Below, piece by piece: positions 33,889 to 43,287 of a DNA stretch of 64,000 bases. The notes under the pieces are model-generated. The model had not been told where the DNA came from. It did no database searches and saw nothing but the letters and a program-made list of their open reading frames with translations. The first letter of the stretch is position 1, and every line of letters begins with the position of its first letter. Both the position numbers and the translations under genes were made by a program. Source of the DNA: Methanomassiliicoccales archaeon LGM-DZ1 (GTDB lineage Archaea; Thermoplasmatota; Thermoplasmata; Methanomassiliicoccales; Methanomethylophilaceae); NCBI GenBank assembly GCA_030168595.1, contig CP115556.1, forward strand, positions 1,488,001 to 1,552,000, in the 5' to 3' direction.

Positions 33889-34656
33889 TCACGGTATCCA
33901 GTGGATATCGTCCCTGAGGTCCCTGAGCTGGGGCCTCTCGCTGCGCGCGTGCTCCACGACGCTGCCGTCGGCGTAGGTGATGAGGACCTGCTGGTCCGCC
34001 CCGGCCTTGGCGATCTCGTCGCCCAGGGGGCTGTAGAGCGCCGAGCCGCCGAAGAACGGGTTGCCGTCGGCGAACTGCCCGCAGCTGTTGCAGAACACGG
34101 TGTAGACGGTGTTCTCCAGGGACCTGGCGGGCAGGATGGTCTCCATAGCCTTCCTGGATCTCTCGCTGGACGCCGAGATCACGATCACCATCTCCGCGCC
34201 GTGGACGGCGTAGAACCTGTGGATCTCGGGGAAGAACACGTCGTAGCAGATCTCGAACCCGATCTTCATCCCTTTGAAGGTCACCATGAGCGGGGCGCTG
34301 CCCCTCTCGAACCTGCTTTCGTCGTACGGGCCGAAATTGGCCGTGTACAGCTTGTCGTAGCGGTAGGTCTCGTTGGGGGTGATGAACAGCAGGGAATCGG
34401 TGACGCCGTTGTACCACTGCATGGGCGTCCCGAGCACGGCGGCGCAGTCGCGGTTGTTGCAGATCACCTGCAGCCGGTTGACCGCGGTCTCGGCATCCTC
34501 GCTGTCGAAGGAATCGTATCCGTAGCCTGTGAGGTACAGTTCCGGGAAGACGTAGAGGTCGGCCTGGTTCTGCATGATCGTGCCCTCGACCAGCCTGAGG
34601 TTCTCCTCCGGGGAGCCTCCTCCGGCCATCTGGCATATCGCGATCCTTATTCCCAT
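33889..34656 (-). CDS. Carbon-nitrogen hydrolase (nitrilase/omega-amidase superfamily)
   Basis: 255 residues, full length for the family. The catalytic triad is visible: E39 in FPELYLTGYG, K102 in YDKLYTANFG and C137 in GFEICYDVFFPE. Members hydrolyse amides or nitriles, or supply ammonia for NAD synthesis. The NAD synthetase gene lies divergently 110 bases away and is of the short NH3-dependent type, so a glutaminase-like partner role is conceivable, but the sequence does not prove it. Confidence 0.88.
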   Translation of the reverse strand: MGIRIAICQMAGGGSPEENLRLVEGTIMQNQADLYVFPELYLTGYGYDSFDSEDAETAVNRLQVICNNRDCAAVLGTPMQWYNGVTDSLLFITPNETYRYDKLYTANFGPYDESRFERGSAPLMVTFKGMKIGFEICYDVFFPEIHRFYAVHGAEMVIVISASSERSRKAMETILPARSLENTVYTVFCNSCGQFADGNPFFGGSALYSPLGDEIAKAGADQQVLITYADGSVVEHARSERPQLRDLRDDIHWIP

Positions 34657-34766
34657 GGAGAAGAATCTGGGTCATCGTTTATAAAGGAACCGCAGGAATG
34701 ACGCATTTCCGCGGTGTACCGCGCGCGACGATTAATTAAATTAAGTTCCACCGCTATCAGCGCGCC

Positions 34767-35549
34767 ATGGAGTACAAGGGGCTGAAGAAGGCGACTCTGG
34801 AGGATGCGGAGAGGATAGAGGCGTTCATCAGGGACGCCGTGAAGAGGGCCGGGGCCGAAGGCGCGGTCCTCGGCATATCCGGAGGGGTCGATTCCGCTGT
34901 CGTGGCTAAGCTCTGCGCCGATGCCCTGGGAGGGGACAGGGTCCTGTGCGTGTTCATGCCCACTGCCTCCACTCCGGGGGAGGACTACAGGCAGACCCGC
35001 TCCATGTGCAGGGAGTGGGGGATCCGCTACAACGCCATCAGCATCCAGCCGGCCGTGGACGTCTTCTCCGGCATGCTCCTGACCGGGAAGGAGGCCCCCC
35101 TCGAGAAGGGGAACATCATGGCCCGCTGCCGGATGATCGTCCTCTACGACAAGGCGAAGAAGGAGAACTCCCTGGTGGTCGGGACCACCAACAGGAGCGA
35201 ACTCCTGATGGGCTACATGACGAAGTACGGCGACGGCGCCGAGGACATCATCCCCATGTACCGCCTCTACAAGACCCAGGTGTGGGAGATGGCCGAGGTC
35301 CTCGGCGTTCCGGACGAGATCGTCCGCAAGGTCCCCACCGCCGGGCTGTGGGAAGGGCAGACCGACGAGGACGAGATGGGCATAAGCTACAAGTCGCTGG
35401 ACCTCGCCCTGAACGTCTTCGAGCAGGGCGGGTCCGCCGAGGACATGGCCTCGGCCGCCGGGATACCGGCCGGCAAGGCGCAGGAGCTCATATCCCAGAT
35501 AAGGTCCATGGAGCACAAGCGCTCCCTGCCCGGGGTGCCTCCGGAATGA
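34767..35549 (+). CDS. nadE: NH3-dependent NAD(+) synthetase
   Basis: 260 residues. PP-loop SGGVDSAVV at 38-46, MPTASTPGEDYRQT, GTTNRSELLMGYMTKYGDG and KVPTAGLWEGQTDEDEMG are characteristic of NadE, which adenylates and amidates nicotinate adenine dinucleotide. The N-terminal glutaminase domain is absent, so ammonia is the donor, as usual in archaea. A TATA-like TTAATTAAATT lies around 34732-34742. The stop overlaps the next start (ATGA). Confidence 0.93.
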   Translation: MEYKGLKKATLEDAERIEAFIRDAVKRAGAEGAVLGISGGVDSAVVAKLCADALGGDRVLCVFMPTASTPGEDYRQTRSMCREWGIRYNAISIQPAVDVFSGMLLTGKEAPLEKGNIMARCRMIVLYDKAKKENSLVVGTTNRSELLMGYMTKYGDGAEDIIPMYRLYKTQVWEMAEVLGVPDEIVRKVPTAGLWEGQTDEDEMGISYKSLDLALNVFEQGGSAEDMASAAGIPAGKAQELISQIRSMEHKRSLPGVPPE

Positions 35550-35947
35550 GCCGGGGGCCTGAGCCGACCGTTTACTGCCCCCGCTGCGGGAAGGAGGTCG
35601 TCACCCGCAGGGAGGCGTTCCCGAGGATGGTCGCCACCGCCGGGACGGGGTGGGCTGTCCTGGTCTTCCTGATCTGGTTCGTCTCAGGCAGCGCGGTCAT
35701 GACGGCCGCCGCCGGGGTATTCTCGCTGCTCATGCTGTCCGCGGTGGTCATCGTTGCCGGCTCCGCGCTGGTGAAGTCGTGCCCGTTCTGCGGCATGACC
35801 GAGCCGGAGATGAAGCGCGCGGCAGACAGAACGGAGTCCAGGAAGACTGTGAAGAAGCGCCGATCGGGGATCCAGCGGATCTCGTTGCCTGCGGTTCGAT
35901 TTTCACGGTTTTCAAATCCATTCACGACTGTGTTGAATAAGTCTTGA
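35546..35947 (+). CDS. Zinc-ribbon membrane protein, 3' end replaced by an insertion sequence
   Basis: A CPRCGK zinc knuckle, two hydrophobic segments (about 30-75) and a second CPFCG knuckle are followed by a basic tail. The element at 35923 begins within the frame, and the last eight codons and the stop are supplied by its inverted repeat. The original C-terminus is therefore unknown and the gene may be truncated. It overlaps nadE by four bases, so the two were co-expressed. Confidence 0.55.
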   Translation: MSRGPEPTVYCPRCGKEVVTRREAFPRMVATAGTGWAVLVFLIWFVSGSAVMTAAAGVFSLLMLSAVVIVAGSALVKSCPFCGMTEPEMKRAADRTESRKTVKKRRSGIQRISLPAVRFSRFSNPFTTVLNKS

Positions 35948-37431
35948 CCCCCCATGTCTCAAGCCTTCAGCATAATCTCCCGATGGATGTCGTACAGCGA
36001 ATACCGGTACTGCATCGTAAGACACATCCTGTCGAAAAGCCTGTTTGCTATGCGGTCGCTGTACAGTTTCTTGAACGCCGAGAAGAACGCTTCCACATGC
36101 CAGCGCGAGTTGTAACCGGTGATCCTATGTGCCAGCTTCTTCCCGAAGTGCCTGTCCAAATCCTTAAGCGCCTCGCGTCTGGGGAGCGTGTCGCAATCTT
36201 CGAATTTTTCCTTCAGATTGGGGCAGAATGCTATTTCCGCCTCATCCATGAACTCCCAGTTCGCCACGGTATCGTACGCGCTGTCCGCCGACACCCATTT
36301 CAGACGCACGCCGGTCCGAAGCGCCCCCGATACCAGGGGGGCCATCATCCGGGCATCGCCGGGTTTCTCCATGGTAGTGGCGAAGGCCACCACCTTTTTG
36401 GTGCGGAGGTCGACCATCGCGTGCTGTTTGATGAACCTCCGGTTGTTCGTCAGCCAGATATGTTCCAGATATATCCCGGGACCGGATATTCCTTCCCCGG
36501 AACCGTCGACGGCGGCGAAGATGTTCTCTCCGCCGACGGCCGATTTCAGAACCTTGACCTCCATGGATTCCCTTATCTTCTCCGCTTCCTAGTCCCTTTC
36601 CGCCTGGATATCGGCTTCGGCCTGCGAGGTCGGTATCATCCGGGGGGCTTTGTACTCCGGAAAGATGCCCGAACATATGATCCTGAGAGGGTCGAATTCT
36701 TCCCTGATCCCTCTGCCGGCCAGTATCACCGTCGCTTCGGAGATGACCTTCAGTCCGAATCCGCCCTTTTCGAACTTCAGCTGGGATTTGTGCAGGGTCG
36801 CATAGTTCGGTTCGGGGAGGCCCCGGGACTCCAGCAGGACGCTGGTCCTGCTGATGGTACGGCGGTAGCTTCTTTCGCCGTCCTCCTTGAGATATGAGAG
36901 ATACAGTATCAGCGACGGCGGATATTCGTAAGGACGTCCGATCTTTCCGGGCGGATTCAGTATCTCCAGTTCCGCCGCCACCCGCTCCGGCTTAAGCCAG
37001 GTGTCCAAAATGCGGCCTTCCTTCAGGACCGCCTTGTCCAAGGCGGTCCAATGTCCTTTTCTGGTATCGTATTTCACTCCGAGCGCGTCGGCGTTCTTGC
37101 TGCGTTCGGGGTTTTTGCCCCCGCTCTTTTTATCCTTCCTCTCCCTTCTGCAACCTGTCATGAAAATGACACCCCTGGGAGGAGTGTCAAGCGTCGAAAC
37201 TTGAGGCACCCCTCCCTACTTCTTTTCAACAACCTGCTGTCTGGCTATGCTGTTTTAAGCGATTTTCCTTATGCGTTTTATATATAAATATATGCGTAAA
37301 AACTAAATATTAAAACAATGAATAAAAACATACATTCAGGCCTAGAACAGACAAAAACCGACTCTCATTCAAAGAAAACGGAAGACGGACGGGCCGGATC
37401 TCCTTTGCCCGACTTATTCAACACAGTCGTG
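35923..37431 (-). mobile_element. Insertion sequence with 21-bp inverted repeats and no visible target duplication
   Basis: Perfect inverted repeats CACGACTGTGTTGAATAAG plus TC at 35923-35943 and 37411-37431 (21 bp). The bases outside the two ends (CCATT and TCCGG) show no direct repeat. Both flanking genes are truncated at the element, so the insertion was probably followed by a deletion or recombination between copies. Confidence 0.8.
35959..37161 (-). CDS. DDE transposase with one in-frame TAG (possible pyrrolysine codon)
   Basis: Read from ATG 37161 the frame runs 400 codons with a single TAG at 36591-36589, in the context AERD-TAG-EAEKIRESM. The N-terminal half carries DNA-binding helices. 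The catalytic residues lie behind the TAG: AAVDGSGEG, VSADSAYD and RWHVEAFFSAFKK. Without read-through no active enzyme can be made. Transposases with in-frame TAG have been reported from pyrrolysine-using methanogens. A GTG at 37209 is an alternative start. The product belongs broadly to the IS4/IS5 type DDE group. Confidence 0.8.
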
Positions 37432-38055
37432 TCCGGCGGCGAGACGGTCAGGTTCGATGCCGTCTGGACCCCGATCAGCTACACAATAGTCTACGATGCC
37501 AACGGAGGAACGGCCGACCCGCCTGTGGACAGCAGCGTCTACATTGTGGGCGACCAGATATCCCTGGCCGACAGTTCCGTCCTCGGAAAGATGGGCAACA
37601 AGTCGGCGGTCGGCTGGTCCCTGGAGCGCGGCGACAGCAACTCCGCCATATCGGTGACGAAGTTCACCGAGGGGCTGGCGTCCAATGCGGATGCGGGAGG
37701 GATAATCACCTTCTACGCCGTATGGAAGGCCGGCCAGTGCAGAGTGAGCCTGGACCTGTCCGGGGTCTCCGTCTCCGGCGCCCCCTCCGACTGGACGGTC
37801 GCTGACGGAGTCTACACCAAGACGGTCGACGGCTCATCGGACCTGAAGGAGATACTTTCCGACTGGGACGGGGCATCCCTGTCCAAGGACGGGTACCACT
37901 TCGAGGGCTGGAACCGCACCAGCGGCACGGTGAACTCGGACATAGTGATATCCCCGGAGTTCGAGAAGGTCGACCAGAGCCTGATCTGGGTGCTGGCCGG
38001 CGTGCTGGCAGTGTTCGTGTGCGCGGCGGTAATCGTCGCGAGGATGAGGTCCTGA
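37432..38055 (+). pseudogene. Surface protein with InlB-type repeats, 5' end lost to the insertion sequence
   Basis: The frame is open from the element's edge: GGETVRFDAVWTPISYTIVYDANGG is the typical Listeria/Bacteroides (InlB B) repeat, followed by a related unit ending in ITFYAVWKAG, a FEGWNRTSG repeat end, and a C-terminal membrane anchor (LIWVLAGVLAVFVCAAVIVARM). No signal peptide remains. It is the 3' part of a larger cell-surface protein gene. A three-base gap separates it from the next surface protein gene. Confidence 0.75.
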
Positions 38056-38067
38056 GGTGTGATGCAG

Positions 38068-40953
38068 ATGCAGAACCATATGTCAGCAGCATGGAAGCGC
38101 GCGGCCGTTGCGGCCGCGGTCGTCATCGCATCGGCGGCCTTGGCCCTGGCGCTCTTCCCGGCGGAGGGATCGGAGGCGGCCGCCGTAGGCGGGCTGTCAG
38201 TCGATGTCTACGACCAGGACTCGGAGGACTATGGGTCCCTCGCCTACATGAACGAGAAGCTGCCAAGGTCGCTGGAGCCCGAGGAGTGGACGTTATCCGA
38301 TCAGGGGTTCTGGTACGGCCTGTCATCCGGTTCCTCGGCGGGCAGCATCCTCACCTACTCTGAGACCGGCGCATCCCTGTCGGACATCAGGGGGGACATA
38401 CGCGCCCGCCTGGGTCTCGGAAGCTCCGACGGGTTCGCGATCCTCCAGGTAATGTTCACATCGTCGTACGGAGCATCCGCGACAGTAGCCGTCGAGAAGG
38501 ACGGGGTGCAGACGGAGATCTCAGGCAGTGACCGTGCCTCCGTGACCGTCGGCGGGGGGATACCCCTGTCTACTGCCATGCAGCATGCATGCATATTCAC
38601 GGTCGGTTCATCGGAGAGCTGCGATATCCGCACAGGCTCGGTCTCCGGCACCTATTCCGCAGAAGTGGAGTCCGGAGGATATTCGATCTCGGCCCAGACA
38701 TTCTTCGCGAGGGACTTCGTCAAAGTATCGGGGACCGTCGCCGATGCCTCCGGGAGCGCGATCGAAGGCGCATCCGTTTCCTACGCATCGGCCGGGGGAA
38801 GGACCGATACCGGCACCGTCAGCACAGCATCGGACGGATCCTTCTCGTTCAGAGTGCCGAAGGGATCGACGGTATCTCTGACCTCAGTGTCCTGCAGCGG
38901 GTACACGTTCCCATACATCCCGCAGCCCGGCACGGCGATCTCGGACACTGCGCTTCCCGAGGTGCGCGCTTCCGAGAAGACCCTCTGGGTCACTGTCTCG
39001 GATGCAGGGGGCGTTCCGGCGGCAGGCGTGGAAATCAATGCCGTATGGCTCATACAGAACGCGTCCTCCGACGACCCGTCGATGTACGACAAGTCGGCCG
39101 TATCCGGCATGTGCTCTGTGATATCCGCCACCGACAGCTCCGGCAGGGCCGGGATATCGTACACCGTCCCGAAGGGGGATACGGTGTACCTTTATGTCCG
39201 CGCCGTGAGCGGAAGCATCTATACTTTCCAGGCCAACGACGGCGACGGAGGGATCCTCGACGGCCTTCCGAAGACTGAGGGCAGCCCGTTCCCGTCGAGC
39301 CTTCTCGAGGGGAACGTTCTGTGGTCGCCTTCGTCCTCCGCAGAGATTGCCCTGACCGCCGTTGAGTCGTCTGTATCCGTCTCCGCGGAATCTTCCAACG
39401 GACGCCCTCTCAGGGATGCGACGGTATCGGCTGTCTGGTACTATCAGACGGGGAGCGGCAGCCCGTATGCGATAACCGATGATCCATCAACCATATCGAC
39501 TGCCATCGCCGCCGGCCATGCCGCCGCTGTCGGGCCGACCGGCGCCGGCGGCCTGACCTCGGTGGTCTACAAGGTCCCGAGCGGCCTGCCGTCAGGATGC
39601 GCAGCATACCTCGTCATCTCGTTCGCCGGGTTCACGGCCGGGTCCCCCAGGGACGTGTACTCGTTCTCGGTCGCCGACATAAAAGCTGCTGACTCCTCGC
39701 CGTCCGGCATACCCGACCTGGCCTCCGGGAAGAACGGCACCGCCGTCCTCTCCGGGACCTTCACAGGGGTCGCATTGGCATCGGATGATGCGGCATACAA
39801 ATGCTCCGGCACCCTCGCCGGCACCATGCCGCAGGGAGCATCCGCAGCCGTATCGTACGGGGCATCGCAGTCCAGCATGGCGGACCTCATCGTTCCGGCG
39901 TCCGACGGCACCTTCTCCTTCTATGTGAAGGCCGGAACGTCGGCGACCGTCACCTGGGCAACCGTCGATGGGTATGCTTTCAGCAACGACCGTTTCACGA
40001 CGGCTGCCGCCTTCGCGGACTTCACGTATTCCTCAGAGGTGTCCGCGGTCCCCTCGTCCTTCGAGAGGGCGGTCCCCTCAGCCATCGGAGCGTACACGGT
40101 CTCGGGGCTCCCGTCCGGAGCAGAGGCCCTGTTCGCTTACACTGTCTCAGGCGCCGGCCACAGGGCTTCCTTCACCTCCGACGGCGGCAGCCTGCGGTTC
40201 AGCATCCTGGGATGGGAGGGCGATGCGGTGACCGGCCTGTCCGTCTCCTCCGAAGGGTACTATATGTCGGCCTCGGGGGCGGATTACACTGCGCATGCGA
40301 TAGTGAAGAAGCAGATCGTGACCTACGCCTCACAAGGCGGTGCCCTGACGAGGAACAACACCGTACCGAACATCTCGCTGACCGTCTACTGCGACGGAAC
40401 CCAGTATGCCAAGGTCAGCACCGGGTCGGACGGCAGGGCCACCGCCAGCCTGCCCCTGACCGCCGGCCTGAAGTACGTCTACGGGGATTACACGGTGACG
40501 GACCGGGTGTCCGAGGCCTCCGACCCGTTCGACGGGTTCCTTTCCGTGAACCTGTACGGGCTGGTGGACACCGAGACGAGCGTGGTCGTGCATGCCAGGT
40601 TCATGGCGGTGACGGCCGCAACCGAAGACCAGGCCCCGACATCCGTGGACCTGATTCCGGTGCAGGAGATAAGCGCGAAGACCGGGTCGGAGATACGCCT
40701 TGAGGCCCCCGACATGACCGGCTTCAGGTTCAGCGGCTGGATGCTGGACGGCAGCCTGGTCGGGACGGATGCGGTATGCACCCTGCCTGTGACCGCCGAC
40801 ATGGACGGCAAGGCCGTCGTGGCCGCGTACAGCGCAGAGCCTGAGGACAGCGGCAGCGGGATAGACCCGGCGGCCCTTGCCGTCGGGATGCTGGGAGTAG
40901 TGATCGCGGTGCTGGCACTTGCTTTCGTGCTCCTCCAGACCAGGAGGGTATGA
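38068..40953 (+). CDS. Large secreted, membrane-anchored surface protein
   Basis: About 961 residues. A signal peptide (AAVAAAVVIASAALALALF, cleavage after SEA or AAA) leads into several beta-sandwich modules resembling carboxypeptidase-regulatory or Ig-like repeats (VSGTVADASGSAIEGASVSYASA and similar). An FSGWMLDGSLVG segment of InlB type and a single C-terminal helix (AALAVGMLGVVIAVLALAFVLL) with a short basic tail follow. ATG 38068 lies eight bases after GAGGTG; upstream ATGs at 38062 and further ones downstream are alternatives. Likely role: adhesin or cell-wall-like glycoprotein in a wall-less archaeon. Confidence 0.7.
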   Translation: MQNHMSAAWKRAAVAAAVVIASAALALALFPAEGSEAAAVGGLSVDVYDQDSEDYGSLAYMNEKLPRSLEPEEWTLSDQGFWYGLSSGSSAGSILTYSETGASLSDIRGDIRARLGLGSSDGFAILQVMFTSSYGASATVAVEKDGVQTEISGSDRASVTVGGGIPLSTAMQHACIFTVGSSESCDIRTGSVSGTYSAEVESGGYSISAQTFFARDFVKVSGTVADASGSAIEGASVSYASAGGRTDTGTVSTASDGSFSFRVPKGSTVSLTSVSCSGYTFPYIPQPGTAISDTALPEVRASEKTLWVTVSDAGGVPAAGVEINAVWLIQNASSDDPSMYDKSAVSGMCSVISATDSSGRAGISYTVPKGDTVYLYVRAVSGSIYTFQANDGDGGILDGLPKTEGSPFPSSLLEGNVLWSPSSSAEIALTAVESSVSVSAESSNGRPLRDATVSAVWYYQTGSGSPYAITDDPSTISTAIAAGHAAAVGPTGAGGLTSVVYKVPSGLPSGCAAYLVISFAGFTAGSPRDVYSFSVADIKAADSSPSGIPDLASGKNGTAVLSGTFTGVALASDDAAYKCSGTLAGTMPQGASAAVSYGASQSSMADLIVPASDGTFSFYVKAGTSATVTWATVDGYAFSNDRFTTAAAFADFTYSSEVSAVPSSFERAVPSAIGAYTVSGLPSGAEALFAYTVSGAGHRASFTSDGGSLRFSILGWEGDAVTGLSVSSEGYYMSASGADYTAHAIVKKQIVTYASQGGALTRNNTVPNISLTVYCDGTQYAKVSTGSDGRATASLPLTAGLKYVYGDYTVTDRVSEASDPFDGFLSVNLYGLVDTETSVVVHARFMAVTAATEDQAPTSVDLIPVQEISAKTGSEIRLEAPDMTGFRFSGWMLDGSLVGTDAVCTLPVTADMDGKAVVAAYSAEPEDSGSGIDPAALAVGMLGVVIAVLALAFVLLQTRRV

Positions 40954-40990
40954 TCATGACGGCTGCAGACCGCGCAACGGAGGCGGAGAT

Positions 40991-41836
40991 ATGCTGAAGA
41001 TACTTGGAACGAGCAGGGTAGACGACTTCAACAGGGTCGTCCTCGAGAACGGCGTGATGGATGCATTGGACATAACTCCGGGAGACAGCGTCCTGCTGTA
41101 CCGGAGGGAGAACGAGAGCGGAGTGGGCTTATACAAATCGGAGGGGGCGGTCACCACAGACGAGCGCGACTGCCCGAGAAGGAACCATCTCAACGGCCTC
41201 CCTGTTGCCTTCAGGGCGGCGTTAGCCGTCTGCCTGGTCCTCGCCACCGCGGCCACAGCGTTCGCGGCGGCTGCCTTCTCAGACCTGTCCGATCCCCTGT
41301 TCATAGCCGTTGTGATCATGTGGGCCGTGACGGCCGCGCTGACCGTGTCCGCCATATCGCTGTCCAAGACGGTGGACAGGTACTATGAGTCCCAGGGATT
41401 CGCGACCGCCGGCAACCCGTACGTCAGGGACCGCCAGGTCGGCTTCTCGAAGCTCACCGGCGACGGGTACATCTACAGCGGGGAGATCTACATCAACAGC
41501 CTGTTCGGCTCCAACCCCTTCGAGGTGGAGGTCAATCTGAGCCTGAAAGACGGCCGCACCCTGCCTATCCTCACGGTCTGCTCCAAGTCCGTCCCGGGGT
41601 ACAGCGTCTACAAGTTCAGGTTCAAGGAGACCTCGCTGTACGACGGGAGGTTCGATGTTACTATCTCTTATCAGTTCAGCGGGAAGAAGGCGGTCCTCGA
41701 CGCCAAGTTCGATCTCATCATCGACGACAGCGGGAAGACGGTCATCTCCGACGGGCCTATCGACGCTGAAATGATATTCGATCCGCAGGATGTGCCCGCC
41801 TCAGAGGAGGTCCGGACCGAGGAGAGCGGAGCATGA
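40991..41836 (+). CDS. Membrane protein with N-terminal AbrB-like domain
   Basis: 281 residues from ATG 40991. Residues 1-45 (SRVDDFNRVVLENGVMDALDITPGDSVLLYRR) follow the SpoVT/AbrB swapped-hairpin pattern. Two membrane helices at about 76-122 and a beta-rich C-terminal domain follow. The stop overlaps the McrB-like start (ATGA). Function unknown; the coupling suggests a partner of the AAA protein. Confidence 0.5.
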   Translation: MLKILGTSRVDDFNRVVLENGVMDALDITPGDSVLLYRRENESGVGLYKSEGAVTTDERDCPRRNHLNGLPVAFRAALAVCLVLATAATAFAAAAFSDLSDPLFIAVVIMWAVTAALTVSAISLSKTVDRYYESQGFATAGNPYVRDRQVGFSKLTGDGYIYSGEIYINSLFGSNPFEVEVNLSLKDGRTLPILTVCSKSVPGYSVYKFRFKETSLYDGRFDVTISYQFSGKKAVLDAKFDLIIDDSGKTVISDGPIDAEMIFDPQDVPASEEVRTEESGA

Positions 41837-43200
41837 GCGCTGACGTGAAGGAAGCGATCTCCAACAACCTCCTGCTCTACGGGCCCCCGGGCACAGGCAA
41901 GACGTACAACGTCGTCAACTACGCCGTGGCCATCATCGAAGGCAGGCCCCTGAAGGACGTCATCGCCGGCGGCTACGACCTGGCACTGAGGAAGTACGAC
42001 CGGTACACGAAGATCAGGAGGATCGACTTCATGACCTTCCACCAGTCCCTCAGTTACGACGACTTCATCGAGGGGATTAGGCCTGAGGTCCGCGACGACG
42101 GGTCGCTCATCTACTCGCCGGTCCCCGGAGTGTTCTATTCCTTCTGCCACGATTCCAAGAAACCGGTGCATGTCGGGGACGGCGTGCCCAAGGACCTGCT
42201 GTCCGCCGATCCGGACGCCGCTGTATGGGCGGTGTCCCCAGGAGGGTTTGGTGCCAATCCGGCCAGGGAGAAGGCACTCTCGGACGGCAGCCTTCCGGCC
42301 GGATGCCTTCCGAAAGGGATAAGGCCGGGGGACATCGTCATCTCCATGTTCTCTCGCGGCTCGTCCGATGCAGTGGGGATCGTGAAGGATGTAGCCGGCA
42401 CCGCTGCCTCCGTCGAATGGGCGATCGTGAGGGAGCAGGGCCCGCTGTGCGGCATCGAATCCGATGCACCGGCCCGGCTGAGCTGCACTGCCTCGGATTT
42501 CCTCGCCTCCATGGAGAAGGAGTACCCGGTCTTCGAGGACACGGGGAACTGCGTCTTCATCATCGACGAGATAAACAGAGGCAACATCTCGAGGATCTTC
42601 GGAGAGCTGATCACTCTGCTCGAATCCTCGAGGAGGCAGGGCATGCCCGAGTGCCTCGAGGTCTTCCTCCCCCAGCTGAAGGTCAAGTTCTCAGTTCCGC
42701 AGAAGGTGTACGTGCTCGGAACCATGAACACCGCGGACAGGTCCCTGACCGCGCTCGACACCGCTCTCAGGAGGAGGTTCCAGTTCGTCGAGATGATGCC
42801 GGACCCGGACGTGCTAAAGGGCATGAGGATCATGGACGTGGACCTCTCCCGGCTGCTGAGGACCATCAACAAGCGCATCGAGGCCCTGTACGACAGGGAG
42901 CATACGCTGGGTCATGCTTATTTCATACACATCAGGAACATGGATGACCTGGCCAAGGTGTTTACCAAGAACATCATCCCCCTCCTGCAGGAGTACTTCT
43001 TCGACGATTACGAGAAGATGTGCTGGGTCCTCGGCCATGCGGCGGACCCGAGAAAATGCGATTTCATAAAGCCCAGGAAGCGCACTAACTTCCAGATGAT
43101 GTTCAACCTCCCGGACGTCTATGATATCGTCTCGAACCCGAGCGTCTACCGCGACCCCGAGTCATACATCGCCATCTACCGCGGAGAGGACGACAGCTGA
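41833..43200 (+). CDS. McrB-like AAA+ NTPase, orphan, with inserted domain
   Basis: 455 residues. Walker A GPPGTGKT at 17-24, DFMTFHQSLSYDDFIEGIRP, Walker B FIIDEINRGNISRIFGE near 240-255, and TMNTADRSLTALDTALRRRF near 296-315 are the marks of the McrB/5-methylcytosine restriction AAA family. Between the Walker motifs sits a stretch of roughly 100 residues with GDIVISMFSRGSSDAVGIVK that looks like a small PUA/EVE-type beta-barrel. No McrC nuclease gene is adjacent: the cobalamin operon follows. It may work with the membrane protein encoded upstream rather than in restriction. Confidence 0.8.
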   Translation: MSADVKEAISNNLLLYGPPGTGKTYNVVNYAVAIIEGRPLKDVIAGGYDLALRKYDRYTKIRRIDFMTFHQSLSYDDFIEGIRPEVRDDGSLIYSPVPGVFYSFCHDSKKPVHVGDGVPKDLLSADPDAAVWAVSPGGFGANPAREKALSDGSLPAGCLPKGIRPGDIVISMFSRGSSDAVGIVKDVAGTAASVEWAIVREQGPLCGIESDAPARLSCTASDFLASMEKEYPVFEDTGNCVFIIDEINRGNISRIFGELITLLESSRRQGMPECLEVFLPQLKVKFSVPQKVYVLGTMNTADRSLTALDTALRRRFQFVEMMPDPDVLKGMRIMDVDLSRLLRTINKRIEALYDREHTLGHAYFIHIRNMDDLAKVFTKNIIPLLQEYFFDDYEKMCWVLGHAADPRKCDFIKPRKRTNFQMMFNLPDVYDIVSNPSVYRDPESYIAIYRGEDDS

Positions 43201-43215
43201 CCCCGGCGGACACCG

Positions 43216-43227
43216 AATCAATCCAAC
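43216..43227. promoter_or_regulatory. AATCAATCCAAC element upstream of cbiD
   Basis: The same 12 bases stand upstream of cbiJET at 45481-45492, and 11 of them at 10415-10425. Each cbi copy lies about 28-31 bases before a TATA-like sequence (AAGATTAAT here). It contains ATCCAA, the half-site of the importer operators, but without a facing partner. Confidence 0.35.
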
Positions 43228-43287
43228 AATCGGCGGTCTGCGAATAAGATTAATGGGCCGGACCGATACCCTCAGCGGAGGCCGTCA

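Noticed and set aside
32549-34675. 708-codon minus-strand open frame across the IS4-like transposase and the hydrolase
   Set aside because: It spans an insertion-sequence end and two real genes in other frames and has Arg/Gly/Pro-rich nonsense composition.
43201-43287. Cobalamin riboswitch upstream of cbiD
   Set aside because: The gap is only 87 bases and has no B12-box-like sequence. Archaeal control by a promoter element is more likely.
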